Shown: positions 22,705 through 34,484 of the stretch, one piece after another | Layout of the letters: each line of letters starts with the position of its first letter | Position numbering within the stretch: the first letter of the stretch is position 1 | From: Tolypocladium sp. Sup5 PDA-1 | Taxonomy: Eukaryota; Ascomycota; Sordariomycetes; Hypocreales; Ophiocordycipitaceae | Assembly: GCA_000750105.3 (NCBI GenBank) | Contig: JPHH03000080.1 | Location: 48,029-112,028 of the forward strand | Reading direction: 5' to 3' | DNA length: 64,000 nt | Position numbers and translations under genes: made by a program | The notes under the pieces: model-generated | What the model was told of the DNA's origin: nothing | Database searches by the model: none | What the model saw: only the letters and a program-made list of their open reading frames with translations

Positions 22705-23372
22705 AACCGACATCGCGGCCCACGCTGGCGGATCTCGTCTCTGCAGGCATGGAGGTAGCGACGCATATACGAGGAACATTCTGATACTGGAATATTTGGA
22801 GTCTTGGACAATGAACTTCATGTTACATGAATGATGCGATGATTTGATGATTTGACGATAAATGTAAAAAGACGACCCGAATCCAGTTATATTACAGGGT
22901 CATTATTTCACTCATTTTTCTGTATTATAATTCTTGCTCTTGATTCAAGGGATGTTGCTCTCAACGATTACGACATGTTGAGGGCAAAGGAGCGCGGCCC
23001 CGCCTTCGGGGCTCCGCACCACAGCGTCCCACTGAAGTTCCGTTAAAACGACGGGAACGGGGCCATGTCATGCGCTCTGACTCAACGCGTTGAGGCCTGT
23101 CAAAGACTCCAAGTGGATATTTCTCACTCTTCATGTTCACCTGGACTTTAAACAGGTCGCAACTTCGTAGGTGCGATTCCACCACCCTGGTGCCGTCGTC
23201 AAACAAAGGTGGCAGTTCCGGCCAGTCTTCCCTGAGGCTGTAGCCATCGAAATATTCACACGCCTCAATCGGACATCTCTTTGGGCGGCTTCAACTCGGG
23301 CGCCGAAGCCTGATGAAGCATACGCCACGAGACGAAATATTGACAACCTGAAGTACCCAAACAACTGCCAGC
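22705..23372. other. Intergenic, kinase terminator and TF promoter
   Basis: 668 bases. AT-rich just after the kinase stop (22,850-22,960), consistent with a 3'UTR/terminator. No gene seen. Confidence 0.4.
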
Positions 23373-25435
23373 ATGAGCCGGAGCACTTTGGCCGAGGGGG
23401 GCGACACCTACACTGGCAGCTCCAGCGGGCAAGAACAAGGACCTTCGAATGCTTCTATGAACGAGGCGGCGACGGTTGATAGTGAGAACCGTCGACATGG
23501 CGGAGGTTCCAAACCTCGGGTGTCGATTGCGTGCACCATCTGTCGCAGCCAACATCTGCGGTGTGACGCCGCGATGCCAACTTGCTCTCGGTGTCGAGCG
23601 GGCAACAAACGATGCATTTACACAACCTTGCGACGGCGCCGCCGGAAACAATTGTCTTGGATGGAATCGGTGCGATCAAGTCCTCGGAGAGTTGACGAGG
23701 CATTGGCTGGAAGTACACAGGCTGCCCACCCGCCGACACCCTGCGAGGGTCGGTCCCATGAAGCACGGGAGACGTTTTCAGTCTCTGGTGAAGCCAGTCA
23801 CAATTGCGCCTTTCAGCCCATCATGTCAGCAGTAAACAGCAGTCTCGCTACAAGCCGGCCCCTCGATGGTTTCTACGCCTGCTTTTACGAAGGACATCCT
23901 TTCGTCCTACCCCGGCCTCACCTGATATCTCACTTCGAAAGAGACCCCGACTCTGTCGCGGATTTGATATCCGCCATGACGTTTATTGGGTCGCTTTACG
24001 TACACGATACTCGCTTAGATAGGTATAGGCAAGAGACTGAACGAGCGCTGGCGAAAGAGCAACCGCACAACGGGTTCAGCGTCCAAGCCCTGATGCTATT
24101 TGCTCTCTCTCTGGAGTGGAGTGGCGAGACGGACCGGGCGGACAAGACCCTCGAGCGTGCCAAGTCGATTGCATTGACAATAGGGATTCACCGCCAGAGC
24201 TTCGCCACTGAGCATGGCCAAGGGCATCCTGTCTTGGAGGAGAGCTGGAGAAGGACCTGGTGGGAACTCTACATCGTCGATGCGCTCTTTGCGGGCATCA
24301 GGAACCTGCCCACCTTTTCACTTTGGACCGTCGACTATGACGCTGCTCTGCCGAGCGAGGAACAAGGCTACATCACGGCTGTGGGTATCTCTATGCATAC
24401 ATACCTAGCATGTTTAAGAGCACTAATTGCCCGTCCAGGATATCCCTCCACCACGTACGTTGCAAGAGTACGACAATCGCGGCTTCGAAGACGGCCATGT
24501 AGGCTTCTCCTCATTCACATACCTCATCGATGCCACTCGAATACTCGGAACCACACTGGCTGCCGGAAATATCCTGGGTAAATCTCCGTCTGAGCTGGTG
24601 AAGAACGCCGAAGCCAACATTCTGAGCTGGGATCTGCATCTTCCGCACAGCAAGCGTGACCCGGTTCGCGCCGACGGCACGGTCGACGAAATAATGTTTC
24701 GAGCTCACATGGTGATCAACACGTAAGCGTCTTTAAATTCCTTGAATAATTGCTGGGCCGCCTGTAGGATCCGTCCTAGGCCTGCTTGTAGTGTACTTGC
24801 GATGTGCGTTGAAGAGCCAAGCTGACTGATATAGTGTCTCTACACATCTACACAGGCCAAGATCTATGCTTCATTACAGTACCATGGAGCTCCTGTGCTC
24901 CAAGTATGCGCCGCCGCTGCCTGCCGAGGTGCTCACTCCAGAGGAGCAACACCACGAGCGACACACGTTTAAGGCGATGCGTTCAGCCAAGGCTTGCGTC
25001 GACTTGTTTACAATCTCTGCCCAACCGACGACCCATAGCCCCTTTATCATGTGCATGGGATCCATGGCCACGGCCACTCACATTTCTGCATGCGAGTACC
25101 TCCTGAAAGGGTCAGAATACAGACATGCAAGAGATCGTGTCCGCGTCTTCCTCGGCATCCTGAGGGCGTTTGAGCACATCTGGCCACAGGCGTCGAAATG
25201 GTCAAGCGAGATCAAACTCATGGCGAAGGCTGTATTTGAGGGCCGGGATGCAGGTGGGAACCTGATTATGGGAGACTCTCTGCGTCCTTTGGTAGCAGAG
25301 ACGTCGTTCTCCGACGTCCATGTTGAAGACTTGGGGATTCCTCCTGCAAATAACGATATGAACGATGTACTCGACATGGAAGGAATGGGGTATCTGCAAG
25401 GCACATTCACGCAAGACAGTGGAGGGTTCGCATGA
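23373..25435 (+). CDS. Zn2Cys6 transcription factor with fungal MHR domain, 630 aa
   Basis: Nuclear DNA-binding regulator. The binuclear zinc cluster is at residues 54-81: C-x2-C-x6-C-x6-C-x2-C-x6-C (CTICRSQHLRC then CSRCRAGNKRC), followed by an Arg-rich basic linker. The middle homology region covers about 160-480 (FYEGHPFVLPRPHLI, LMLFALSLEW, SWRRTWWELYIVDALFAG). Three exons: 23373-24380, 24439-24722 and 24835-25435, 631 codons with stop. The second acceptor is TATAG at 24834, not the nearer CACAG at 24855, because the longer third exon gives HLHRPRSMLHYS, a conserved MHR element. It runs tail to tail into an MDR reductase 68 bases away; whether it controls that gene is unknown. No target pathway can be assigned. 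Confidence 0.9.
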
Positions 25436-25503
25436 TGTATGCGAAGACATGGAAATTTGTTGCGACGCAACGAGTAGACTGAACATCCACCCCAAGTACG
25501 CAG

Positions 25504-26463
25504 TTATCCCTCAGAAACAAACTCAATCACGGCCTTTCCGTGCCTGCATCTCTGACCCGCGTACCCCCAAGCTTCCACAGCCTTATCGGCAGGGAATGCT
25601 TTCACCGGCAGAGGTTTCGCAGTGCCGTCGTCGATGAGAGCCGCGACTTTGGCCAAGGGGCCGCCCCGCGCGGTGACAATGAAGTATTTCGTTCTCACAT
25701 CCGGGTGGGTGCGCAACTCCTCGGGCTTCTCCTTTCCGGACGCCCAAGGCGGAGGCGGATCGGCAACGGTGATGATGATGCCGTCCCGCTTTACCGTGCT
25801 CCAAGTCCTGGAAAGGGTCAAGCTCCCCGCAGTGTCGAAAACTGCATCCATGTCTTTGATAGAGGCCTCCCAGTCCGGGGATTTGTAGTCGACAACATGG
25901 CTGGCACCGCGCTCCTTCAAGTAGGCATGGTTCTGCGCCGACGCCAGACCAGTGACCTCGGCGCCCAAGAGTTGGCTTGCAAGCTGCACGAGCATGACGC
26001 CCACGGCACCCGACGCACCGGTGACGAGGACCTTGCTGCCCTGCTCCAGCTTCGCGTGCTCGAAGATTGCCTCCCATGCCGTCAGGATCGGGATCGGAAG
26101 CGCCGCCGCCTCAGCGTGCGATATCGACGCCGGCTTGGGGGCGACCTCGTCTGGCGAGGCGAGCGCATACTCTGCCTGGCCACCCTGCTCTACCGTCGTG
26201 CGGAGCATTGCGTAAACGCTGTCGCCGACGAAGACTGGCCCGTTGTAGTCGGGGCCCAGCGCCTCGACGACACCGGAGATGTCGTGTCCGGGCACCCGGC
26301 TTGGTGTGTCGTACAGCTCGAGCCATGTGACTTCATCTGCTGTGATGCCAGCGGCGTGCACTTTGATGAGGATGTCGTTGCCTTTGGGGATAGGCTTGGG
26401 CAAAGACTCAGTGAGGACGATCTCGGGAGTAGCTTTGCTACCTGTCACCTGTACGGCCTTCAT
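25504..26463 (-). CDS. MDR-family NAD(P)H quinone oxidoreductase-like protein, 319 aa
   Basis: Medium-chain dehydrogenase/reductase of the zinc-free quinone oxidoreductase type: it would use NAD(P)H to reduce quinones or enones in the cytosol. Single exon from ATG 26463. The GroES-like N-terminal domain is at residues 1-120 (VPGHDISGVVEALG), then a Rossmann domain with VLVTGASGAVGVMLVQLA at about 145-162. It lacks the catalytic and structural zinc Cys/His sets of alcohol dehydrogenases. The C-terminal segment KAVIEFVSEG is close to the family's HxxGKVVI ending, here RHGKAVIEF. The length of 319 is normal. The physiological substrate is unknown. Confidence 0.92.
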   Translation of the reverse strand: MKAVQVTGSKATPEIVLTESLPKPIPKGNDILIKVHAAGITADEVTWLELYDTPSRVPGHDISGVVEALGPDYNGPVFVGDSVYAMLRTTVEQGGQAEYALASPDEVAPKPASISHAEAAALPIPILTAWEAIFEHAKLEQGSKVLVTGASGAVGVMLVQLASQLLGAEVTGLASAQNHAYLKERGASHVVDYKSPDWEASIKDMDAVFDTAGSLTLSRTWSTVKRDGIIITVADPPPPWASGKEKPEELRTHPDVRTKYFIVTARGGPLAKVAALIDDGTAKPLPVKAFPADKAVEAWGYAGQRCRHGKAVIEFVSEG

Positions 26464-26573
26464 GATGCGCGTGCGTGCACTGCAGGACGCGATAGCTCAG
26501 GAATGGTAGTTGTTGGTATGTCTCGCAGATGGATGGGATGAATATTGGCGGGGAAGAGGGTCTTCATGTGCTG

Positions 26574-26579
26574 TTTATA
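26574..26579 (-). promoter_or_regulatory. Probable TATA box of the MDR gene
   Basis: TATAAA on the minus strand, about 110 bases before the ATG at 26463, a plausible fungal spacing. Seen directly; function inferred. Confidence 0.45.
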
Positions 26580-27319
26580 TCGACGTTCCACTGGGCAGCT
26601 TCAATCACGGCGCCGCGGAGTCGGGCTGGCAAAGCCCTGTTCGGGTCAACCGGACACCATCTGCGGAGTGCTGACGCCATCGAATCTCATGATTTCTCCG
26701 CTTGACTAGCGCAGAGACTCGAAGCTTTTTTCATTCGCCTCTTGTGAATACGCATGGTGAAGGCAGCCATAATGGTGCCGGACCGTTTCCGGCTTTCGGG
26801 TCGGAGGCACCCTTGTATTCGGGCTTGGCAACCGGGCCGTTTGGGCGGATCGGGTCGGGCATTCGGGTCACCGGTTCCCTACCCGATGTGGGGCCCCCCG
26901 GCCATGGATTCCTCCCGTTGATGCCGGTAGGATACAGATTTGTTGACCGTCACAGCTGGGCAATTGCGGCATTCGATTGGCATGTGGAAGAGAAGGCGCA
27001 GGGCTTGCAGAAGCACACACCCGAGACTCGTCTTTCGGGTGTACGAGGATGAGCTCAACAGGAAGTAGTTGAGTGTTGAGTGTTTCCCCCGAACCCCGAC
27101 AGCTGACGTATGTGGACAAGTACGCTACATTCATTGTTGGAGAATTTCGTATAAGAGGGAGAAGCAGCCTTTGCTTTCATCTTGTAGCCTTTTCTATATG
27201 CACAAGGCTCCAAGTTCAACGTTGCCTACCTGCAGATCCCGCCACTCCGCAGCACATTATATCAAGACAGCCGTCTCCAACCTTTGCTCTTCTCCTCCAT
27301 ACCTCACTCAGCCGCAAAC
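26580..27319. other. Divergent intergenic, MDR and cupin
   Basis: Promoter-containing interval between two divergent genes. The cupin 5' side has a pyrimidine-rich stretch before the ATG at 27320. No coding pattern seen. Confidence 0.4.
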
Positions 27320-27764
27320 ATGGAAGCCGCTCCAGTTGCAACGTCGTAAGCGAACAACCCCAACATTCACCCACTGCATGCTAAGCACAACTAGGGCCCG
27401 GCCCCGAGAGACCGGCGAGGTCTTGTTCGACCACGAGCTCGAAAACGCACCTGGAATGTCGATAGTCGGCCTCCGCGTCAGCCTCGGACCCAACGCCTGG
27501 ACTCCGCCCCATCGACACGGCGGTGCCACCGTCGTCGCCCTCGTCCAGGAGGGCGAGTTCCTGAGCGGCATGAACGGCAACCCGCCAAAGGTGTATTTGC
27601 CAGGCGAGAGCTTCATGGAGCGGCCTGGCTGCCACCATACCGTGGGCGAGAACAACAGCAAGGAGAAGGGCGCGAGCATTATTGCCATCTTCGTCATCGA
27701 TACGGAGGTTCTGAAGACTGGCGGCTATGCTGCGCTGACGCAGATTGACGAGGGGTGGGAATAA
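27320..27764 (+). CDS. Small single-domain cupin protein, 131 aa
   Basis: Two exons: 27320-27345 (MEAAPVATS) and 27395-27764, with a 49-nt intron (GTAAGC...CTAG). One conserved beta-barrel cupin. Motif 1 is PPHRHGGATVVALVQEGEF, with two His and a Glu as metal ligands. Motif 2 is around PGCHHTVGENNSKE, with the last His. Members bind Fe, Mn or Zn and serve as dioxygenases, isomerases or sugar-binding proteins; I cannot choose. No signal peptide, so probably cytosolic. The start is chosen because the upstream frame has no sensible ATG and the join is clean. Tail to tail with the Ser/Asp-rich membrane protein (91 bases). Confidence 0.82.
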
Positions 27765-27855
27765 GGCACAGGTTTTAGAGGGCTAACGGGAGATGGTTGG
27801 GAGATCTGAATACATTTACTTCGTACGGACAGTCGGGATAGCTACGGAGTACATG

Positions 27856-29154
27856 TCAGAAAAACCTTTGCTTCCAATTCTTGTGGCTTGCGCGGCCCTG
27901 GTCCACGTTCCAAGTCCGCCACGACGATTCGGTCGTGCCGCTGGCTTCCGTCGGTGCCATCGACTGGACGCGATACATGTCAATGGGTACCTGCCCCGGC
28001 GGATATATGCCACGATCCGGTGCGAGATGAGCGGGCGTCATTTTCGGAGAAACTGCTGCTTGATCCCGGGGTGCGTAAAAGCCATGATTGTCGCCGGAGG
28101 CATCATATGTTCCATATTCAGCAGCGTAGGCCGCCCTCATCGCGTCGTCCATTATGTTTGACTGAGTCTGGTGAGGCGTCGGTGCCACTGGGAGATCTTT
28201 TTCATCGTACGGGCGCACCATGTCATTCTCGTTCGCCCTCCTCCGCCGGCGGCAGTAGAAGAATACCAGGCCCAGAATGATGGAGACGAATCCTAAGATC
28301 ATTAGCCCTTACCCCTCGACTTAGAAGAGATCGCGCGGGAACACACCGAGGCTCCCAAGGACAATACCGGCATCTGCACCGCGGCTCAGCTGCCCTGTCT
28401 GCCCTGTCTGGGAATTATTGTCGATGATTCCCGGGTTGGGCAAGTCTGTCGAGGGCTCGGCTGGCCTTATTCCAGTTCCCGTTTCTGGCCCCTGACCACC
28501 TGGCGACTGTGTTGCCGTCATGGGGGGTAGGATGATCTGCGACGGCTTCTGCTCCGAGGCTGATGTCTGCTCTGGAGCCACGGCCAGCCCTGAGGACGTG
28601 GAACTTGGCACTGATACAACAAACGAGGTGGTCGGCTGAGGTGTCTGTCCAGGAGTCGACAGTGTATCCGTGGACTGCTCTGGCAAAGTCTGGCTCATGC
28701 TGCGTGATGAACCCCCAGGCTTGAGAGACGTCAGGGAGAAAGTTTGTTCTGGCAGTGCCCCGCCTATAAGAGTAATGGTTGTGGGACTATTCGGTGGACT
28801 TGGGGATTTCGACTCCGTCTTGGTAGCCCTCTCGTCGTCCGAGTCGGAATCGGACTCAATGCCGTCTGACCCCTCGCGGTCCGAGTCGGAATCAGACTCG
28901 TTGCCGTCCGACCTCTCGTCCAATGTTGCTAGCCTAGGCTTTCTACCGCGAACTGCGCGGTTAGCCGGTGAACCGCTGTCATCGACTTCACGCACGTCGC
29001 GGTCTCTGATGCGCGGCATCTGTCGACGTGATGGAGACTTATTCGGCGCTTCTCTAGCCCAGATATGTCAATATTTCTTCTCTCCGCTGCACTAGGCCTT
29101 CACATACCTCTGCTCGGGTGGTGCCGCAGGGTCGTGAGCATCGACGTCCAACAT
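27856..29154 (-). CDS. Ser/Asp/Pro-rich single-pass membrane protein, 396 aa
   Basis: Function not recognised. Three exons: 29154-29108, 29053-28347 and 28292-27856, with both introns 54 nt. The total is 1,191 nt, 397 codons. No signal peptide. Residues 1-100 are charged with a tandem-duplicated acidic block (ESDSDSD twice). Residues 100-240 are Ser/Thr/Pro/Gln-rich. One membrane helix spans the last splice join (AGIVLGSLGFVSIILGLVFF), followed by an Arg run and a 125-residue tail. The layout recalls fungal stress sensors and SKG6/Axl2-like single-pass proteins, which have an Arg-rich juxtamembrane segment, but no domain supports an assignment. The first exon was inferred: ATG, GTATGT donor, TTGACAT branch and CTAG acceptor join in frame. 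Confidence 0.72.
28839..28922 (-). repeat. 42-nt coding tandem duplication (acidic Ser/Asp block)
   Basis: Two adjacent copies of a 42-nt unit, starting at 28839 and 28881, encode nearly identical 14-residue Ser-Asp-rich blocks. A multiple of three keeps the frame. Confidence 0.85.
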
Positions 29155-30582
29155 GGCGTGCAACGTTGGGACAGTCGAACAAAGAAATGGCCGATTCTAC
29201 AGAAAATGAATCGACCCCAGTGAAAGCGATGTACTGGCGAACCGTTGAGAGTGATATGCGTGGTGTGGATGCTTCTTAGGAAAAGAGGGCTTGAATGAAT
29301 GAACATGGAAGACAAGGCATTCGCTCGTCTCCGTATCCCGTAGAGTTTCTTTGTCCCCCCCCCCTCCCCATGGCATTATGGTGTAAGTGATAGACGAGTT
29401 TCCATCCTGCATCCTCTAGGCGTTTTGCACCCCGGCAGCTTGGAGCCGTGCGCTTCAAACACAGTCTACAAATAGGTTCCCCAGAGACAATGCAAGTTTC
29501 ATGCCAGGATCCACACGCAATCCAGCGTCCAATGCTAGGTACATTCACTGATCTCTTTGCATCGACCGGTACCTACGTCGTAAACATTTCATGCTTAAAT
29601 TAAAAGCACGCCATGCCCAAGCGAAAATCGGGGGGCTCAGGGGCGCGGAGGTTGCATTTTCCTTTCATGTGCCTACGGCCTACAGCGTTTCCTTTGACAC
29701 CGTGGCGTTCTTGAACCTGGCTCGCCTGCATTCCTACGATTTCGCACCACATATACGAAGCCGCATGCGTGGCAAGGAGCGTTGAGATCGCGTGCCCTGA
29801 CATGCCACCATTCGGGCGTACGAAGTGTAGCACAAGTGCGGCATGCGAGCCGCTTCTGCTGCGGTTGTATCTCATCTCCAGAGTAAGAGATGACGAGAAA
29901 ATGGCCTCGTTTCCATAGCAAGCCGTTTTCTGCGCAGGATGACCAGGATTATGACAAGATCCCACAAGGCCCCTATGCATCTCCATGTCTTGCCCCTTCC
30001 TTCGTAGATTCTTGCATCACCTGGTTCAGATAAACTCGTGATTCATAAATGCATTGCCCATCTCTCGTTGGTCCACGTGGTGTGATCTCCCCGCCTCCCC
30101 GTATATCCTCTGGGACTGTTTGTGGTCAGGTCGAGTCTGACATGGATGGTTCGACAAAGATTGTCGGATGGGGCAGCATCTGCTGTGATGATTCCCTTCA
30201 AAATTCCTGCACCACCTGCTATCGATGGCACATCCTACCCGTGGTAGCGCGCCCGCAATTCTGCGGCATGGGCCAAGCCAGGCGCCTCTGCCCGCAATAG
30301 ATCGCGTACCTTCCTCGAGGGTACATCCCTCATCTCCCCTCTGCGGTCACGGGTCTCAATCTTGCTTCCATAGCTGTCGATGGCGTGTTGAGGGCGGAAC
30401 TGGAGGGGCGTTGTCCACGCACAAGAGTCACTTCCACCTGTCTCGGTAGGCATTACCTCAAACACTACGCCACGTCACACGGGCTTCGTTCGTACAGGTT
30501 CTCCGATGCTTGAATGACCTCATGTACTTCGCGCCCTGAAGCTCCTCCTAGTGAAATTGGGTGCTCAATGCCTGTACCCTCG
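29155..30582. other. Intergenic, membrane-protein promoter and kinase 3' end
   Basis: 1.4 kb. It contains a C10 run at about 29,355-29,364. Several short antiparallel open frames show no domain, splice logic or codon pattern. No RNA gene recognised. Confidence 0.4.
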
Positions 30583-33500
30583 TTATAGCAGTTCCTTGGA
30601 CATTAGAATGGACCCCAGTTCCTTTAACCTGACTGGCTTTGTCAGGAAGAGGTCGATGCCACTCCCAAGGGCCTCCTGCTGTGCGCCAATCGAGGCGAGC
30701 CCAGTGAGCGCAAAGATCATGACAGGTTTGAGTTCCCTTTCGTGTTCAAACGATCGTATACACCGCGTAGCTTCGAAGCCGTCCATGACGGGCATGGAAA
30801 TATCCATGAAAATGCAACAATACTGATCTGGGCTCGCCAGATAGGCATCCACGGCCTCTTGGCCGTTGGTGGCAGTCTGATACTGACGTCCGAGTTTCTT
30901 TGCGTACGAAGCTAGAATTTTGAGGTTTATATGGTTGTCGTCCACGAGCAGGAACTGCAATTCTTCCTTATCAGTTACTCGGGGGCGGGGGATATCACAG
31001 GCTGCATAGCCCGAAAGAGTGCGGCGCTGCGTAGGTCTCGATGGTATAGTCAGAGGCTGGGCAGGGACGGAGTTGGTATCCGCAGGGGCCTTGTTGTTCT
31101 CCTCCAGATCTTCCGATACTTGTGTTGACGCATCTCGATTTCCCCTCGAGTTCGTTGTATTCGGCGTGGAGGGCGGAGCGCTTGAAGCCGAAGACCCGTT
31201 TCGGTCCGAGCTCGATGTAGAAGCGGCCTGGTTAGCCGTCGCCGGAAGGGCTTGGATTTCGATCCAGCGTTTGAAAGCGATACCGAAAATCTTTGCGAGT
31301 TTGCGCGGTCCAGTACTGCAGACGATTAGCCAGCAATCTTGGAGTTATGGTTAAAATTACTCACGGTTGGGAAATGAACTCAAACACCCTCCCCGTGCTC
31401 ATGTGTTCGGCGAGAGTTGACTGCTGATACGCGGCGAGAGCATTTGCGCAGACGACAACAACGGGGGCATCGCTCCCGGATAACTCTTGAAACTGAGGGA
31501 AAACGTGTTCGTCAACGAGAAGAAGATCCGCGGCAGCCTGCTCGTCTTGTGACTGCGAGATGACTTCCATGCGAAGCCAATCCCGGCAGACGCTTTCTGC
31601 CCGTCCGTACTTGGAATTGGAGCCTGTCTGCGGTTTATCCCCATCGAACCCTAGCAAGCGGACGCGGAGACCCTTGAGCTCAGTGACATGCTTCTCGAAG
31701 TCTTGATCCTCAGCCGGCATCGCTGTGGTGCTGTCCACAGATGATGGCGTGATTTGTGCCATGGGTAACGATACGGAAACCGTGGTGCCAACGCCGAGAC
31801 GGCTTTCTACCGAAATACTACCATCGAGTTGAGATATAATCTGCTCAACTATGCTCAAGCCAAGGCCAGTTCCCGGCAAAAGGTGGTCTTCTTGCAAGAA
31901 GGGCCTGAACAGATCGTTTCGCAGAAAATCCTCGCTAATTCCTTTTCCGGTATCAGTAATTGTGATCTTCACCGTTCGGTCTTTTCCGGGCCATTTCCCA
32001 GAAGAGGCTTCCTGCCAAAGACGTATCGTGATGGCGCCTCGGCTGGTGTACTTCAATGAGTTTCCGAATATGTTCATGAGCACGCGACGAACCGCCCCGG
32101 GTTGGGTGTAAAACGTCCAGGAGCAAGCAGGATCGATGTCCAAGAAAATAGACACTTTGCCAAAGTCGAGTCGAATATCTCCTTGTTCCGTAAGGCTTGG
32201 TCCAAGCTCGTCCATCGCATGCAGGGAGTCTAGCCTGCGATTGGCATGGACGTCGGTGCGTATCGGCCCTGCTCTGAGCTTTTGGAGCTGCGCCACGGAT
32301 GCGTATTGGAAGTTGAACCCCGCAAAAATGCTCTCGATAACCTCCTCCGCGAGATCGTCCACCCTGACATTGGAGTATAAACTCATCATACCGGCTTCAA
32401 TGGACCCGGCTCGTTTAAGCCGTGGGCCTCGACTCTTCATGCCCATGATTCCCTGGTTCTTTTTCGCCGTTTTGAAATTGTTGATCTTGGCGAAGTCGAG
32501 GAGATGATCAACTGTGTCCTTGAGCGTCCGGCCGCAAGTCTCGATGGTATGCAGAATGTTTCCCTGGAAAGCGCTGACATCCGTATCGTTCAGCAACTCG
32601 ACGCCGAGGATGACGCCATGAAGGGGCGACCGCAGCTCGTGCGATATTGCGCCCAAAACGTCCGACTTTGCCTTGGAAGCCAACTGCGTATCGAGGCGAG
32701 AGACCTCCGACATGGCAAGCATTCCAAACGCACGTAGATAGCTCAACTCGCCCTCGGTAGTGAAGATTCGCGTCGGGGTGCGGGTATAGGCAAAACATCC
32801 GGCACCCCATCTCTCCTTCTTTGCATCCCAGAGGGGCACAAACGCCACACTCCGCGCCCCCGGAAAGGTGGCCAGTATGGCAATGCCCTCGCGATGCCTT
32901 GCCCAGGGTTTGGGTTGGCGTTTTGTTGGCACTGGGGCGTGGCGAGGGCTCGTTGGGCTGTCGTTGGTGGGTGACTGCGAGTTGGGATCATCTTCCGACG
33001 AGTCGCTGGACTGCAGCTCTCCGTTGGCATCGAAGGAGAAAATCTTTCCCTTCGGATAGCGGTGCACGAGTTTCGAAACAAGCTGCTCTGGCATGGATGC
33101 ATGTAGACTAGTGGGCTTCGCTCTATCGATACTAGATGCATCGGATGTAGAGAAGCCCAAGACGTCGGACCACGCCGACGCCTCACCCATCGGGGGGGCA
33201 TTAGAGTCGTCGCTACCGCTTTGCGACGACGTAGGTTCGTGCGGTCGACTCCAGTCATTGGTGCCAGCGCTCCTGCTCAGCCAGCCGAACGACGTCACGC
33301 GTGCGTCAAGAAACAGGCAGCCCTCGACCTCGAGGGACTCCCGGATGATATTGGCGGCCTTGGAGAAGATGGCCGTGAGCGAGGTCTGTTTAGTGCGGGG
33401 ATCGTCTTTGGAGCTTGTCGTGGCTGGATCTTGCCCATGGCTACCTGTAGATGGCGTTGCTTGCGTGGCCGGCTGTTCCGAGCTACCCAATGCTGGAGGG

Positions 33501-34484
33501 TTGCTGCTGGCGTTGAGGGCCGACCTGGGCATTTGGCCAGCAACGTCCTCAGTGGCGACTGGATCGGCCAAGTCGTCTTCATCGTTCTGGAGAGCCTGCT
33601 GGTTGGCATTCAGCATGCCTTCCGGCCTGTCATTGTCTTCAAAGGCGGCCGGGTTTGGGCCGTCAAGCCACGCCGAGACGGTGGCCTCTCCCTCGACGAA
33701 AGACGCGATGCCACTGCTCATGCGCACACCACGCCTCAGGTCGGCGGCAGACCGTCTAGCGTCCAGATGGTCCATGATGCTCCTGGAAATATTGCGCATG
33801 AGCTGCGTGCGCCTGTCGTCCCAGTCATGGCGAGCTTCCGTATCGATGACGCAGTAGACGCCGATGTTGATGCCTCTTTGTGTTCGGATGGGGACAGCGG
33901 CGTAGAAGCGCGCAGGAGAGCCGGGGCGGCAGTACGGCTTGCAGGCAAAGCGAGGGTCGGTTTGAAGGTCCGGCACCAGGCTCAGCGGGAGGTGGCCGGG
34001 GTTGGCACCGCCCTCGAAGTCGATGGGGTCCCGTCCGCAGAGACTGTGCTCGCACACGCCATGCTGTCGCGGGATGGCCGTGCCGCACAGCCAGAGGTCG
34101 TCATCGCGGTCTTCGTGACGGAGGCTCGGGACGAGGGGCAGCGTCGGCGTCGCTTCGGCGACGACGTACTGGTGGGACTGGTCGAAGAGGGAGATGAGCG
34201 ACCTCGAGGTGCCGGTCTGGCAGGCGCCGAGCTGGGCAAGGGCCGTGAGGATGGTGTCGTCGGAGGTGACCAGCTCTGAGCTCGGCAGCGGGTTGTCGCC
34301 GTCGTTGTTGTATTTGATGCTCGTCAGCAGGGATGGGTCGTATCTGGGGAGCAGTATCAGCACCAGCGGGCGCACCGGCCACGTCCATGCATGGGTTAGG
34401 TGAGGGCACGTACTTGAAGGTCTCGCGCTCGCGATTCGGCTCGGACACCACCTTGAGTGTCCTGGGCGGCGGGCCGTTTCGCAT
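30583..34484 (-). CDS. Hybrid histidine kinase (GAF, HisKA, HATPase, REC), 1,260 aa
   Basis: Two-component phosphorelay sensor with its receiver fused at the C-terminus; fungal members pass phosphate through an HPt protein to Ssk1/Skn7-type regulators. Three exons: 34484-34414, 34343-31365 and 31315-30583, 1,261 codons with stop. The GAF domain is at about 45-215 (CGTAIPRQHGVCEHSL; ARFYAAVPIRTQRGINIG). A disordered Ser/Pro stretch and a second GAF-like piece (about 340-560) follow. H-box AISHELRSPLHG has phospho-acceptor His about 592. The N-box is GNSLKYTSRG (about 784-793), with G boxes DTGKGIS and GTGLGLSI. The receiver has the DD pair (LLVDDNHIN), phospho-acceptor Asp about 1188 (FMDISMPVMDG), the ALTGL Thr and FLTKP Lys about 1243. 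All key residues are present. No PAS and no membrane helix, so probably a cytosolic sensor. The fungal HHK class was not assigned. Confidence 0.93.

Noticed and set aside
23171..23210. tRNA-like GGTGCGATTCCACC string
   Set aside because: No matching acceptor stem or D/anticodon arms could be built around it.
33221..34279. 352-codon open frame opposite the histidine kinase
   Set aside because: Antisense shadow. The minus strand has a full GAF-HisKA-REC protein in this stretch, while this frame has no motif.
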